Part shown: positions 1-11,768 of the stretch, one piece after another
Layout: the number at the start of each line of letters is the position of its first letter
Numbering within the stretch: position 1 is the first letter of the stretch
DNA from: Daldinia sp. FL1419
Lineage: Eukaryota; Ascomycota; Sordariomycetes; Xylariales; Hypoxylaceae
DNA: 34,552 bases
Direction: 5' to 3'
NCBI GenBank assembly: GCA_025201765.1
Contig: MU623580.1
Location: 1 to 34,552, forward strand
The notes under the pieces: generated by a model
Seen by the model: the letters and a program-made list of their open reading frames with translations, nothing else
The model's database searches: none
Told to the model about the DNA's origin: nothing
Position numbers and translations under genes: made by a program

Positions 1-784
1 ATATTTTATAAAAATTAAAAGATTATTTATAAAGTTATTTAAAATCTAATATATAAAAATTTAATTAAACTAAAAAGAATATATTCTTTAAAATTTTTAA
101 TAATTAAATATAAAATAATTATATCTTAAAAAATAATATTAAAATAATTAAATATAAAATAATAAAAATAATTATTTATTATAATAATTAATATTTAAAA
201 ATAAAATAAATAATATATTTCATAAAAGAATAAATTTATAAATAATTATAAAAATTATAAAAAGAATCAATTTTGTAGAATTTAATTTAATTAAATAAAA
301 AATTTATTTTTAAAAGGTTATTTATATCTAAAAAAACTTATAAAGATTGTAGAAAAGTTAGTTTTATAGAAAGTAATAAAACTTTATAAAATATATAATT
401 TTAATTATGTAATTATAATAAAATAAAATTAATTATAAAATAATTAATTTAAAAAATTGATAAATAAATATTATTTTAAAATATTTAATTTTTAAAAATT
501 TATAAAGATTTTAATATAAATTCTTTTTAAAAAATTAATAAGTTTTTGTAAAGTAATTTTAATTATAAAAATAATGAATTAAAATAATGTAATTATGTAA
601 TTGAAATTATTCTATAAAAACCTATTAATTTTATAATATAATTATTTTTAAAATCTTTATAAATATTTAATATATTATTTTAATATAATGTAATAAAATA
701 TTATATTTATTATAAAAATAATAAAATAATAATATATTAATTATTTATAAAAAATCTTATATAAATTTTTAAAAAATAATAATA
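1..784. repeat. AT-rich RIP-like DNA, no gene
   Basis: Almost pure A and T with scattered single G or C and stop codons in every frame. No protein similarity can be read. The composition matches the mutated transposon DNA downstream, so this is probably older repeat sequence degraded beyond recognition. Confidence 0.7.
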
Positions 785-863
785 TTATAATGGATTACTT
801 GTTAGGATTCTAAATATCCAACCTTTACCAAGGCTTTGCTTCTTAGGTTAGGGATTTTAAAAT
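785..863 (+). repeat. Left arm of an inverted-repeat (MITE-like) element
   Basis: About 79 bases here match, as reverse complement and with roughly nine mismatches, a right arm formed by 1309-1356 joined to 7556-7589. The shared core includes CCAACCTTTACCAAGG and TTAGGGATTTTAAAA. The two arms enclose about 450 bp. With the retrotransposon removed, the element would be about 600 bp. The outer ends of both arms carry TTATAA, which could be part of the repeat or a palindromic target duplication. No transposase is visible, so a non-autonomous DNA transposon is the simplest reading, but the class is unproven. Confidence 0.6.
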
Positions 864-1308
864 GGTAATAAATTTTGAAATAATAATTTTGGTATTAAAT
901 TTTACTAATGCTCCCGATACAGAAACTTGTATTTCAATTAAAATAAATAATATCAATTATATGTATATTTTTTACCCCCTAATATTTAATTATATAAAAA
1001 ACCCCTCCATTTATTCAAATATTGTAAGATTTTTATATATATTAAATATTATATGAATATCAATTTATATTTTATTTATTTAATAGTATCGTTTAATAAG
1101 TCGTTAAAATCAAAGTATTTGCCTTCATTTCCATTATATTTATTTCTAGAGATTTGGGATTAAATTGTTAATTGTTGAATATTAGATATTTGAGGTTAGG
1201 TGTGGTTGTAATTAATAAAAAGATTTTTAAATCCAATTTTTTTTAAGTTTTGATAAGATCCATATATTAAATTATATATATTAAGAAATTATTATCTTAA
1301 AGTTTGTT
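864..1308. other. Interior of the inverted-repeat element, no gene
   Basis: This stretch is AT-rich but less extreme than its flanks. A 64-codon ORF at 862-1056 is rich in Ile, Asn and Tyr, as expected by chance at this composition. No recognisable coding capacity is seen. Confidence 0.5.
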
Positions 1309-1356
1309 ATTATTTTAAAATCCCTAACTTAAGAAGTAACGCCTTGGTAAAGGTTG
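1309..1356 (-). repeat. Right arm (inner part) of inverted-repeat element, split by retrotransposon
   Basis: This is the reverse complement of the inner half of the left arm at about 816-863. It is interrupted after GGTTG at 1352-1356, which is the 5-bp target duplication of the LTR element. The outer part resumes at 7556. Confidence 0.6.
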
Positions 1357-1560
1357 TGGTGGTTGTATAACTTATGTCTTCAATCTAGCATACGACCCCT
1401 AAGAAGTACTTATATATCTATTGTTATATAAGGATAGGTTTTCCATTTATTTTTCTTAAATAGCTTTTTTTTTTAGATAATTATAATATATTAGTTTTAT
1501 TTTTATTATTATTTATTTTATTATTATTTTATTTTTATTTTATGTATGTATTTATTAATA
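1357..1560 (+). repeat. 5' LTR (204 bp)
   Basis: Starts TGGTGG directly after target duplication GGTTG. Its last 20 bases align to the 3' LTR end almost entirely by C-to-T changes (CCAACA there, TTAATA here), so the terminal CA has become TA. It contains a TATA-like TATATAAGGATAGG stretch shared with the other LTRs. Confidence 0.88.
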
Positions 1561-4500
1561 TTGATTAGTGTTGTTAAATAATTAGTAATATAGATTAATA
1601 AGGTTAGAAGAATTATTATTATAATAATTTGGAAGTTTTTATTGTAGTAATATAAGTAATATTAATATTATATTTTTAATTACCCTTATAATAAATAATT
1701 ATTATTTAATATTATCTAACCTTTAAAATATATATTTTCTTAAATTACCATCCTTATTATTATACTTATTTTCAACATCTATTCCCATAATATCTTAATT
1801 AAAAAGTTTAATGTAAGTATAAAGTTATATTTTATTTAATAACATAGATACTGTTTAAATAGAAAATATGGATATATTTTATAAATTAATGAAATACCTA
1901 CCCTTTTAAAATATGATATTTGTTGATTAGTTTAATTATAGGGTTATAAGATAAATGAGTATTATTTTTGTAAATATAATCCTTAAACAAAAAACAACTT
2001 AAGTATTATGGGTGATAGGAGATTTCAAAATTATAAACCTAAATTTCTTATATATATACATATTTAATAAAATATTAATTAAATATAAAGAGCATTTTAA
2101 AAAATTTATTATAAATAATTTTGCCAATATATTAAAGTTAATTAAAATCACCTTATGAATAATGTTAATATAAAAAGGTATTTATATGGGAAGATTAAAT
2201 ATTAATTATGTGGAAGTATTTAATAATTTTATATTTGTAAGTGGATTATTATAATGAAATTTAAATGAATTAAAGGTTATAAAATTTAAATAACCTAATG
2301 TATTAGTATAAAGAGTATTAATAATTAATATTGAAAGAAAATTAGTATGTTTTGGTATAGGAATAACTGCTTAAGTAATAATATTTATATAATAATAGTA
2401 ACTAGTAACTTATAACCTACAGATATTTATTTATTAAATTATATAAATGGGATAATTAAATATTATTTTTTATAGTTTTTTTTACCTTATATAATATATA
2501 TTTCTTATTTTATAATCATTATTATTTAACTTTTTTTTTATTTTTAATATTTCATTAATAATCTAAGTGGGATTTATTTTGTAACCTTTTTCCCCCTTAA
2601 TTATAATTTTATTATGTTAATTATTATTTCATCCCTATTTCATAAGATTTTATTATAGTTCTTAAAAGATTTAAGGATTTTTTAATTAATTAGGATAATT
2701 TTAGTAAAAGAATTAACTAATATTTAATGTCCCTTTTAAGCCCCTTTTTTAATAAGGATCCCTAATATTTACCTAATTATTACTACCTCCATCCCTTCTA
2801 ATTTACCTTATTTATCCTATATAACAAGGATATAATTTAGGTTATAACTTTGGATATAATATAGGCCCTGTACTAGCCTAACCCCCTCCTCCAACCTTGG
2901 GAAATGGTTTTAAATTTCTTAAACTGTTATTGAATGGTTTATATATAATTATAACGTTATTCCTAGATGTTGGAGCAAATGGAAAGAATTAATTAGTAAG
3001 AAGTTATAATTCTTTTTTCCTAATGGTATTATTGTTTATATAAGGAAAAGTCCTTTAAAATTAAATCCTTATATTTGTTAATAATTAATAAATATTAATT
3101 TACTTCATAATCTCCTTAGAATATGTTCTTAATAAAATATATTTGTTTATTATTATAGGATATTTTAAGAAAATTTAGAATATTGACAATAATTATATTG
3201 GAGAATTATATAATATTTTTAAAAATAAATTTAGGTTTTTTTTAGAAATATATTTTATAATAAATATATGTTTATTATAATTCTATATTATATTTTTATT
3301 AATATTAACAAAAAAAATATTTTTTTATTTCTTATATAATATTTCCTAATATTGGTGTTTTATTAATATATATTTTGTTTTATAATATTATTTTGATATT
3401 ATAGAAAATAAGAATTAGTATTATTAAAATTAAATAAATATTATTTTTTTTAATATTAAGGTAGAAAAATAAAGTTAAGGGAAAATAAATATGGAAATAT
3501 TATAAATTTTATTTAATAAATTATAATTATATTAAAAAATATTTAGTTTTAATTATAGAAGAAAATTATAATTTATTGTGATTATTTATAAGGTATATTA
3601 AAGTATATTATAATTTTAAAATATATTTTTTAAGTTATTAAGGATAATTATAGCCTTAATTAACAAACTCTAAATATCCTTCTAAAATCATAAAACTATA
3701 AAAATATCATAATAATTTGTGATTAATAATATTAATGAAAATAATAATAAAGAAATTTATAATAATTATATTAATAAAAAATATTATAAAAATAATAAAG
3801 GTAGAAAATATGTTTTTAAATAATTTAAGAAAATTTGGAAATATAAATGTTGGATATATAAAAAGGAAAGTTATTAATTTATTAAATATTTAGAAATCAA
3901 CCATAAAAAAATTAAAAAAGATTGGAAGGTTAAGTGTAACATATTTAAAAAGAATTATATGATTTTTTTGGTAGATTATAAAGGGCTTAAAAACTAAAAT
4001 TTAGAATAAGAGGATAATAATATTTATAATACAACCTCAGAATTAAAAAATAATAAAAATGTATAGTTTATAGTAGTAATATACTTATTTAATTAAGTAT
4101 TTTATTATTATATTACAATCTTTATTTTTTTAATAATTGAAAAAATTAATACCATCTTCATATTGGATCAATATACAAAAATCATATTCCAAGGAATTAT
4201 GTTAGATATTGGAGTTACCTATATTTTGACAATAGGCAAGGAATAATACCTTATCTTTATTAATGAATATCCTAATTAAAAGTTTGAGATGGATTGTACC
4301 CATATTGGAGAAGTTAATATTAGGTTTAAAAATAAATCTCCTATTAAATTGTTAGGTATAGTTATGGTTAATATCCTATTTGGTAATATAAATTTTTATA
4401 TTATAGAATTGGATATATTGTTTTTTTTTTGATTAAGGATATGGATTGTTTAAAAGTATATTTTAATAATGTTATTAATTAATTAATATGTAAGAATGGT

Positions 4501-7346
4501 GTAATAATTAATGTGGAATGAAAATGGGAATATTTATGGTTTTATTTAAATGATGTTATTTATTTTATAAAAATAGAATTATGATGTTTGTATATTTGTT
4601 TTGGTTATTTTATGGTTGAGAAGTTTTATAATCTCCTGGATAAGGTTGGGTATGATATTAATATAAATAATTTTAAAGAAATTAATAAATTTTATTATCA
4701 TTATTAAATTAAAAATAAAGATTTATAGAGGTTTAGGTTTATTTTTAAAGACCTTAATATAGATTTTAATTACAAAGTAATTATTAATATCATATATTTA
4801 AAAAAACAACCAGTCTTATATATAATTAATATTACTATTAATTTTCAAGTAATATAATTTATGAAAGGTATTATAATTAAAGAAATGTGGGAGATGTTAA
4901 AAGAATATTAGATTAATATCTATTTTGGCTTCTTAAATATTATTTCCTATGATGTAAAAATAAATTTTAATAATCCAAAATTTTAAAATAAAATATACAT
5001 CATTAAAATTATATATTATTAGATATTAATTAAAGTATATTGGTTTATTAATAAAATAAAAAAATATTATAATCCAATTTACCAAACTTATAAAATAATT
5101 ACAGATAAATTTTAAAAGTTTAATTTAAAGATATTATAATTATAAATAGTTATAAAGGCAATTAATAATATAGTTAATTCTAATAGATTAGTTCTTACAT
5201 TATTTATCTTTGAAATTTACTCCTAAATTAATATAAATTTATTACCTATATTTATTTAGATTTATTATGCCTTAACAGTACAAAAAATTATGATTAAAGT
5301 TAAAAAAATTAAGTTATAATGATCTATTTAAGATATATTTAATATTTATAATGGTTTTAATATTATAAAAACATTATTTATATTATTACTTATTAATAAT
5401 AAAATTTTTATTTATTAAGAAAAAGGTAGATAAAAAGGTTTTTATAAAATTATTATAATTACTAATAAAAATGTTATTATGGTATTTAATACATCTAGAG
5501 GAATATTTATGTTTTGAAATTTTCATATTAAATCTTATACTTAGCTTAAGGATAACTTGGTACCTATTAAGGAATTCCAAATATAATTACCTAAGTTTAT
5601 GTTTAATCTGAATAATTATAAGATAATTTTAGAAGAAGATCTTATATATATTAATGATTTTTTATATATTAATATTTTATATCTTAGTAATAAGGAATAA
5701 AATAATTTAATTTTGGTATTTTAATTATGTATAGTAGGAAAGATTGTTATTATAAAAAAACCATATAAAGTATTAAATATAAAAAAATTTAATACATTAT
5801 TTAGTAAAAGAATTTTATAATTTAAAATGTATAATGTATTGATTTATTAGGGAGTAATAATTTTTAAGTTATGAATGGTTTGTGAAATAAAGGGAAAGAA
5901 TATATTAATATTTTATAAAAAATTAAGATTTATTATTTAAAATTATGGTAATTTTAATAAAAAATTTATTATGATGTATGTTTTTATTATTTAGAGGGTA
6001 AGTTAATATTTTATTTTAGCCTTAATTTTAATTTTTTAATATTAGGGTATAAAAATTATAATAAAGAATATTATTATGGTGTATATTTAGTTTAAAATAT
6101 TTATATAATGAATAATATTTGTATAATTATTAATAAAATTAAAAAGTAAATATTTTAAAGGGATGTTGTTATATGTTGTTAAATTGTTATATAATTTAGT
6201 TAAATTAAAGATATATTGGTTTAAAATTTATTTATATTATTATTAATAGGAATTTAATATAAGGTTGTTAGTGTTTAATTTATATTTATTAATAATAGAT
6301 ATAGTTTTGTTTGGAATTATAGATCTTTAGATAGATGATACTTTAAATATCAATATTATAAAATTTTTAGTAGTAGAAAATAAGGTATTTACTAAAGTCA
6401 GGATTAAGGTATACCCTTAGAAGATATTGGATGTTGGAATTGAAGATTTTAATGGCTCGTATCTTATTGTCCATAAAAAGGGTTATGGTGTAATTATTGT
6501 ATAAAAGGGATAAATTAAGAAATTTGAATAGTTGGATATAAAATCATTAGATATAACTAAGAAATTTATTGAGCAGTGGGTACGAGGAGCGTATATCTCC
6601 TTTATTTATTAACTTAAAATAGCCTTTGATTATTTAACAACAATCCAACATTTAAAATTAGGTTTTAAAAAAATAAAAGTCTTTAATATTTAAATTAAAT
6701 AGTAAATGAATAATTAATTATAAAAATTTAACTATATTAATTTAAATTCCCAAAGTTTATGTTTATATATCTTTATTAATGGTTTATTTATGAATAACAA
6801 AAATCTAAACTTATAAATTAGTTATATTATTATATTAGATAATGAAAAACCAATTGATCAGAATAATAAAATCCAAATTATTAGTAATATTATTTATTAG
6901 TTATTTATCAAATACAAACATATTACCTGGAGTATATTTGCTAGCAAAATCTACAAAATAATCTAAAGCTTCAATATCAAATATATTATCTACTATATAA
7001 TTAATATTATTTTGGAATATCTCTTATTATCCAAAATTCTGTTGGTTTTATGTATTAATTTATTTTTCTTATACCAGTATTTTATTTAAATAGGTAATAC
7101 TAATAAGAAAAAATTAATGATTAATTTAATAACCTTACAATAATTATATAAAAACCAAGAGATTAATAATATTTAGTAGATTTATAACACATATAATCCT
7201 ACAAACATCATAATGAAAGCATCCCCAAACAAAATCATACAGATATTAGTAAAAAGTAATTAGATTGATTTGCGGTTAAAAGGATAAATAAAACGAAAGT
7301 TAAGTATTAGGTTTATAATATAATTACAAAAAAAAAATAGAATAAA

Positions 7347-7550
7347 TGGTGATTATATAATTTATATTTTTAATTTAATATATGATCTTTAAAAAGTATT
7401 TATATATTTATTATTATATAAGGATAGGTTTCTTATCTATTTCTTTTAAATAACTTTCTTCTTTAAATAATTATAATATACCAATCTTATTTCTATTATT
7501 ATTTGCTTTATTGTTATTTTGCTTTTATCTTACGTACATACCTACCAACA
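7347..7550 (+). repeat. 3' LTR (204 bp)
   Basis: Same length as the 5' LTR. Starts TGGTGATTATAT and ends CCTACCAACA, giving the canonical TG...CA ends. Followed directly by the target duplication GGTTG at 7551-7555. It keeps the cytosines lost from the 3' end of the 5' LTR, showing independent mutation after insertion. Confidence 0.88.
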
Positions 7551-7589
7551 GGTTGGATATTTGGAATGCTAATAAGTAAGCATTTATAA
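7551..7589 (-). repeat. Target duplication plus outer part of the inverted-repeat right arm
   Basis: GGTTG at 7551-7555 duplicates 1352-1356. The following bases to about 7589 are the reverse complement of 785-816, the outer half of the left arm, so the interrupted arm is recovered when the retrotransposon is removed. Confidence 0.6.
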
Positions 7590-8040
7590 AAGATCTTATT
7601 TGAAAATTTAAGGATTATATTAGCCTTTGGGGTGACTTCTAATTTATAAAGAAAATAATAATTACTTCCATATTTAGATCCAATAACTTGTTTTATTAAG
7701 TATTAATTAACTATTAAGTGCTTATATTAATTATTATTAAATATTAAAATATTAAAATCTTTTATATTTAAATAAATAAATAATAAATTAATTTATAAAT
7801 TTTTACTTATTTTATTAATATTTATATTTATATTAATTATTAATTATAATATTAAATTAAATATATAATATTAAAAGAAAATTATAAAATTATATTTAAT
7901 TTTTTAATATTATTATAAAATATTTCTTTAAAATTATAATATATATTAAAAAAATTTAAAATATATAAACTTTTTTATTATTTACTTACCAAATTATCAA
8001 ATTAAAAACAAAGATATTAAAAATAAAAAATAAAATAAAA
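7590..8040. repeat. AT-rich degraded DNA, no gene
   Basis: Composition returns to near-pure A/T with no readable coding trace. Near 8040 it shifts to normal genic composition within a few tens of bases. Confidence 0.6.
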
Positions 8041-9456
8041 AACCCCATGCTATTCCTGGTCAATATATCTACAATTCTGAAAGTAAAAAGTTATTAAGTT
8101 TAAAATCCAAATATATTTCCCCACTGGCTAATAATGGCAGCATCATCGCCCCCCCATAAATCATAACCCTTTACGAATTATTACAAGCTTATTTAATTAT
8201 TTACTATGCGCGTAAACTATTACATACGCAGCGAGGTCTTCAATTTAACATGTTTACTCAATTCTTTCTAACCCACATCATAGATAAATAATATTACGGA
8301 CATGCATCGTGCGATGCGGCTACATAGTATATCATCGTGGTGTTAGGTAACGGATGAGGCCTTGCGAGGGTCATCTCTCGTCGCTTGACATGGCGCTATC
8401 TATTGGAACGACACCCGATCGATCTATATATACACTTGATAAATCTACTTACGATCAGTTTACTTATCATCACAGATCAGCTGACTTTGACTCGTTGTCC
8501 GTCCAAGTGATATCTTACGCGTCCGTGAGTTTTCCCAAATATACACTTTTACCGGCTCGCAAGCTTCCTGCTGTCATGTTCAATATATATATATATATAT
8601 ATATGACATATCCAGTCTAAGTTTATGATGAGTAGCCTTCATAGGTAATCATCGTAGTCCAACAGATAGTTATAAGCCACGGCCATGGAAAAAAAAGAAA
8701 AGAAAAAGTATCCCCAAGAGGTAGTTGGGTGGTTTATAGCAATAACATAATTTATGAGGTTTTACTGCCACCGGTGTATGTCGCTCTTGATTCGAATACT
8801 GGGAATTTATTCCGCTTGCATAATCTCGCAAATAATTTACCGGTGCGCGCAAAGAATAAAATCAGGCTACAACATACGCAGGCACCTAAAGTGTGTAAGT
8901 AGGTATTTATATGTAGTGTAGCAGAGAGAAGATTGTGATATTGCTACTCTAGGTCACCGTCCCCTAGGATTCAATATTGAAACCGTTGTTCTGTATACAT
9001 GTATTTACGCGGACTGCTTCAATGAAGATTCATACATGTACCTAAAGCATGTATTCCGTATGAAAATCTCATTCACCTAGGGTCACGGTACTTGAAATTT
9101 TTACCTAAGGTACGAATATACGTCCTGGTGAATTGTTTCGGTGTAGCGACTGCCTACAGAGGTACTACTTGCGGTATTCCACAGTACCTGCCTTCTTCCT
9201 ACCTAGAACGCGGTTGCCTGCTTATTCTACATATATTTTTCACATATTTTTCTGTGTGGACTATCAAGTGATCTTTTTCCATCTCTAGTCTGATTAAGAG
9301 TGACTTACGACTTTTCTTAACCATCAGAGAACACTCTGGTCAGAGCACACTGGTTTAAGGATATTTCCTGTTCCAACCCAAATTCAAGACAAAATTCTGG
9401 CAATTTTCTCCCTTCCATACGACTCCAAAGAAGTCCCGACAACCAGACCGTTCATC
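8041..9456. other. Intergenic, no supported gene
   Basis: Balanced composition but no ORF with recognisable features. It includes a TA dinucleotide run near 8582-8604. The last ~200 bases are the likely promoter and 5' leader of the secreted-protein gene at 9457. Confidence 0.5.
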
Positions 9457-9975
9457 ATGAGATCCAACATCATCCTTGCCATTGTCGCTTTTGGCTGTTG
9501 CCTTGGCGTGGCAGCAACAGGATTCAACTTGTCCGGAACTACATTCGTCGCTGGATCTGACACAGTCCATTCTGGCATTGAGAAGCGAGATGCATATACT
9601 TGCTACGGCGTAGGTCGCAAAATTCTGCTCATATTTCATTGAATCTAGCACGGCCAAACTAACACGATATCTTAGTCTACCAACACTTCGGTCCCGGATT
9701 GCCAGAAGATCATTGACACCATCCGAAATGACGAGCAGCAGAACTTCGCTCTCTACTCGGGCGTCTGTGCCGTCTGGAATCAAGGAACATGTCGGGTCCG
9801 CTTCTGCGCTCAGCCCTACGTCAACCGTCCCGTCAATCGAACTGCAAGCTGGCTGGCAAACTACATAGCCACTCCGCTCCTAGACGGCTGCATTGGCAAG
9901 GGGAACCTAGGAGTCCTCTCAGACCACCCTAACATCAACAGCCACTACGGAACCTACCGACTATGGGTGGATTAA
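9457..9975 (+). CDS. Small secreted six-cysteine protein (candidate effector-like), paralogue A
   Basis: Exons 9457-9609 and 9676-9975 give 150 residues. The 66-bp intron (gtaggt...cttag, CTAAC branch site) is phase 0. The N-terminus is a signal peptide: a short basic start, a hydrophobic core, and cleavage probable after VAATG or nearby. A short propeptide ends in a dibasic EKR|DAYTCY, a likely Kex2-type site. The mature part of about 105 residues has six cysteines spaced C-x10-C-x21-C-x7-C-x4-C-x27-C, then a CIGKG tail ending RLWVD. It has an N-x-T site (NRT). It shares architecture with the gene at 11173. I do not recognise a named family. Secretion is well supported; function is unknown, and an effector or antimicrobial role is only inferred from size, cysteines and location. 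Confidence 0.8.
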
Positions 9976-11172
9976 TTCTTCTCGGTTTATAGTTTAGGAG
10001 TAACCCATCCATGAAGCTGATGATGAGGGGCCCGAGGGACATCGTGGTGGTAACTGTATTATGTAGCTTAGACAAACTCTAGCACGGATCGAACTCAGTT
10101 GAGGTACTCATGGAAAAAGCAATCATGTACTGCTAACGTTTACCCCGATACTTAGATGCCTCCGCTACTACAGGGTAGACAGTCTTGCAAGTTAATGTCT
10201 GGTCAATTATGACTTGAGGAGCTACAACGTTCTCAACGTCAGGACACAATCCTAGGTTGAGATTCATTTATCAGGACGCATTGGGACTGATTTTCAAAGT
10301 GACAGGCAGTAACTTATAATTGAACTTCTAATAGCCAGTAATGTAGTCATTCCCCATAAATACACTTATCCACCATTCGTAACTGAGAAATATGAAGACA
10401 AACTTGATTCATCGTTCACTGGAGATTTGTATTAGTCCCTGACAATTGCCACTCGCCTCTCTTTTTCTTTTTCTTTTTCTTTTTCTTTTTTTTTTTTTTT
10501 AAAAAAAAAAAAAGAAAAGAAAAAGCTTGCTGGTCCAATACGCGTGTGACTTCCTTCTATGAGTACTATCTTCTAACCTACCTACCTTCCACTAGCAGGA
10601 CAGTATCCAGCCTTAGCTTCCAGTATCGAGCTATCGACCAGTGATAAGACGAAAGGTTAGACAACATCGTAAATTCATGTATCGATTGCAATAGCCATGC
10701 TAGGATTGGATCACAGGTACAGTTGCGAGTACATTGTATTGCAAACTTCCAAGCACAAGAGCTCCTTCTTGTTAACCTAAAGGGATGTCACTTCGTTCTT
10801 TCCCCAGGTACCTTTTTATGATCACGAGTGCTAACCCTATTCGCTACACGTCGAACCTTCCAGGAGCCAAGTTACATACCTATTCTTACACTAAAACCCA
10901 TCAACTTACATATAGGTACCTGCCAGGCTTCAAGCACCTATCGCTTGCTGTTTCCGTCTTGCAATTTTTTTCGGGCTACATGAGCGAATTAAGCAAACAT
11001 TGACACCATCAATCTACCAAATAACCAAACACCTTTAAAGGTGGCAGTTCGTTTGGGATTCTCTTTCATCTTACCCGGTCTCGGTAAAACACACCATCAT
11101 CAAATCTAACTGTTGCCAATCCCCATCGTCAGCTTATCCATACAAATAGTATATCGATTTGCAATACTCGCC
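9976..11172. other. Intergenic between the two secreted-protein genes
   Basis: No supported gene. A CTTTTT repeat and T tract run directly into an A tract near 10460-10525. A 72-codon ORF at 10785-11003 has no recognisable feature. The bases before 11173 should hold the promoter of the second secreted-protein gene. Confidence 0.5.
10461..10525. repeat. CTTTTT microsatellite with T-run/A-run inverted repeat
   Basis: Five or so CTTTTT units lead into a run of T's, followed directly by a run of A's and AAAAG units. The two halves are complementary, so the tract could fold as a hairpin, and it is prone to replication slippage. Confidence 0.85.
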
Positions 11173-11768
11173 ATGTTTCTCATGCGCGTGGCCGCCTTGG
11201 TCGTTCTCGCGGCTGGTCTCCCTGATCTGGCATCTGTCGCAGTCGCCACTTCTATCAACCAGGGAACTATTACTCCGGTTTCTTCATATGATCTTATGCA
11301 GGAGACCGACCTACGCAATGCCCACGTCGAATTACGCAGCGTGATCGTCGAGCCCGCTGTCGGACACGCCAACCAGCGTCGCGACGCGGTTCACCGTTGC
11401 TACGAGCCTAGCTCGGAAGTTGTAAGCAAACCATTATTAGATATGGTTTCGTGATATATAAATATGAATATGCCTACTAATACGCTATTTAGGGCCCTGT
11501 TCCCTCCGCTGACGACTGCCTGGCTGCAATCAAGCAACTCCAAGCTGTCCAAGGCGACATCACGGTTAAGCTGGTCGAAGGATGCTACCATGCTGTGTCC
11601 GGTAACTGTACCGCCTCGGTCTGCCCCCAGCGCATCGGAACCTCGTCTATCTCCCCTGCAACTGCCGCTCAGTTCCTGTCTGACTCGGTCATGCCCGAGT
11701 GCATTTCGAAGGGTCACCGTGGCTGGTATCTCGATAGGGGCTACGGCATTGGGGTCTACCTTACTTGA
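11173..11768 (+). CDS. Small secreted six-cysteine protein (candidate effector-like), paralogue B
   Basis: Exons 11173-11421 and 11493-11768 give 174 residues. The 71-bp intron (gtaagc...tttag, ACTAA branch site) is phase 0 and falls just after the first mature cysteine, as in the gene at 9457. ATG at 11173 is chosen because it opens directly into a signal peptide (MFLMRVAALVVLAAG); an in-frame extension to 11113 would begin with TTG. A propeptide of about 50 residues ends NQRR|DAVHRCY, a dibasic site matching the other gene. The mature part has six cysteines spaced C-x15-C-x21-C-x7-C-x4-C-x25-C, then a CISKGHRG tail. It has one N-x-T site (NCT). Outside the cysteine frame the two proteins differ greatly, so this is an old or fast-diverging duplication. 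Function is unknown. Confidence 0.8.

Larger units (their letters stand above)
1357..7550 (+). mobile_element. RIP-degraded Ty1/Copia-order LTR retrotransposon
   Basis: A 6194-bp element bounded by two 204-bp LTRs and flanked by GGTTG on both sides. The interior has no intact ORF, but degraded coding traces read in this order: a zinc-knuckle-like gag trace near 3840-3930; a retropepsin-like D-x-G site near 4204-4213; an integrase zinc-binding trace near 4570-4720 and catalytic core near 4740-5100; a reverse transcriptase trace near 6150-6340, where LYNLVKLKIYWFK resembles the LYGLxxxPxxW motif; and an RNase H-like region near 6590-7270. Integrase before reverse transcriptase and RNase H next to the 3' LTR is Ty1/Copia order. 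Stops are saturating and the changes are mostly transitions, so the element is dead. Confidence 0.85.

Noticed and set aside
862..1056. 64-codon ORF in the AT-rich block
   Set aside because: Composition-driven Ile/Asn/Tyr sequence without conserved features.
8354..8620. 88-codon ORF in the spacer before the secreted-protein genes
   Set aside because: Ends in a translated TA repeat; no signal peptide, domain or intron evidence.
9355..9783. 142-codon minus-strand ORF over the first secreted-protein gene
   Set aside because: Overlaps a gene with a signal peptide, good splice signals and a matching paralogue; it has no features of its own.
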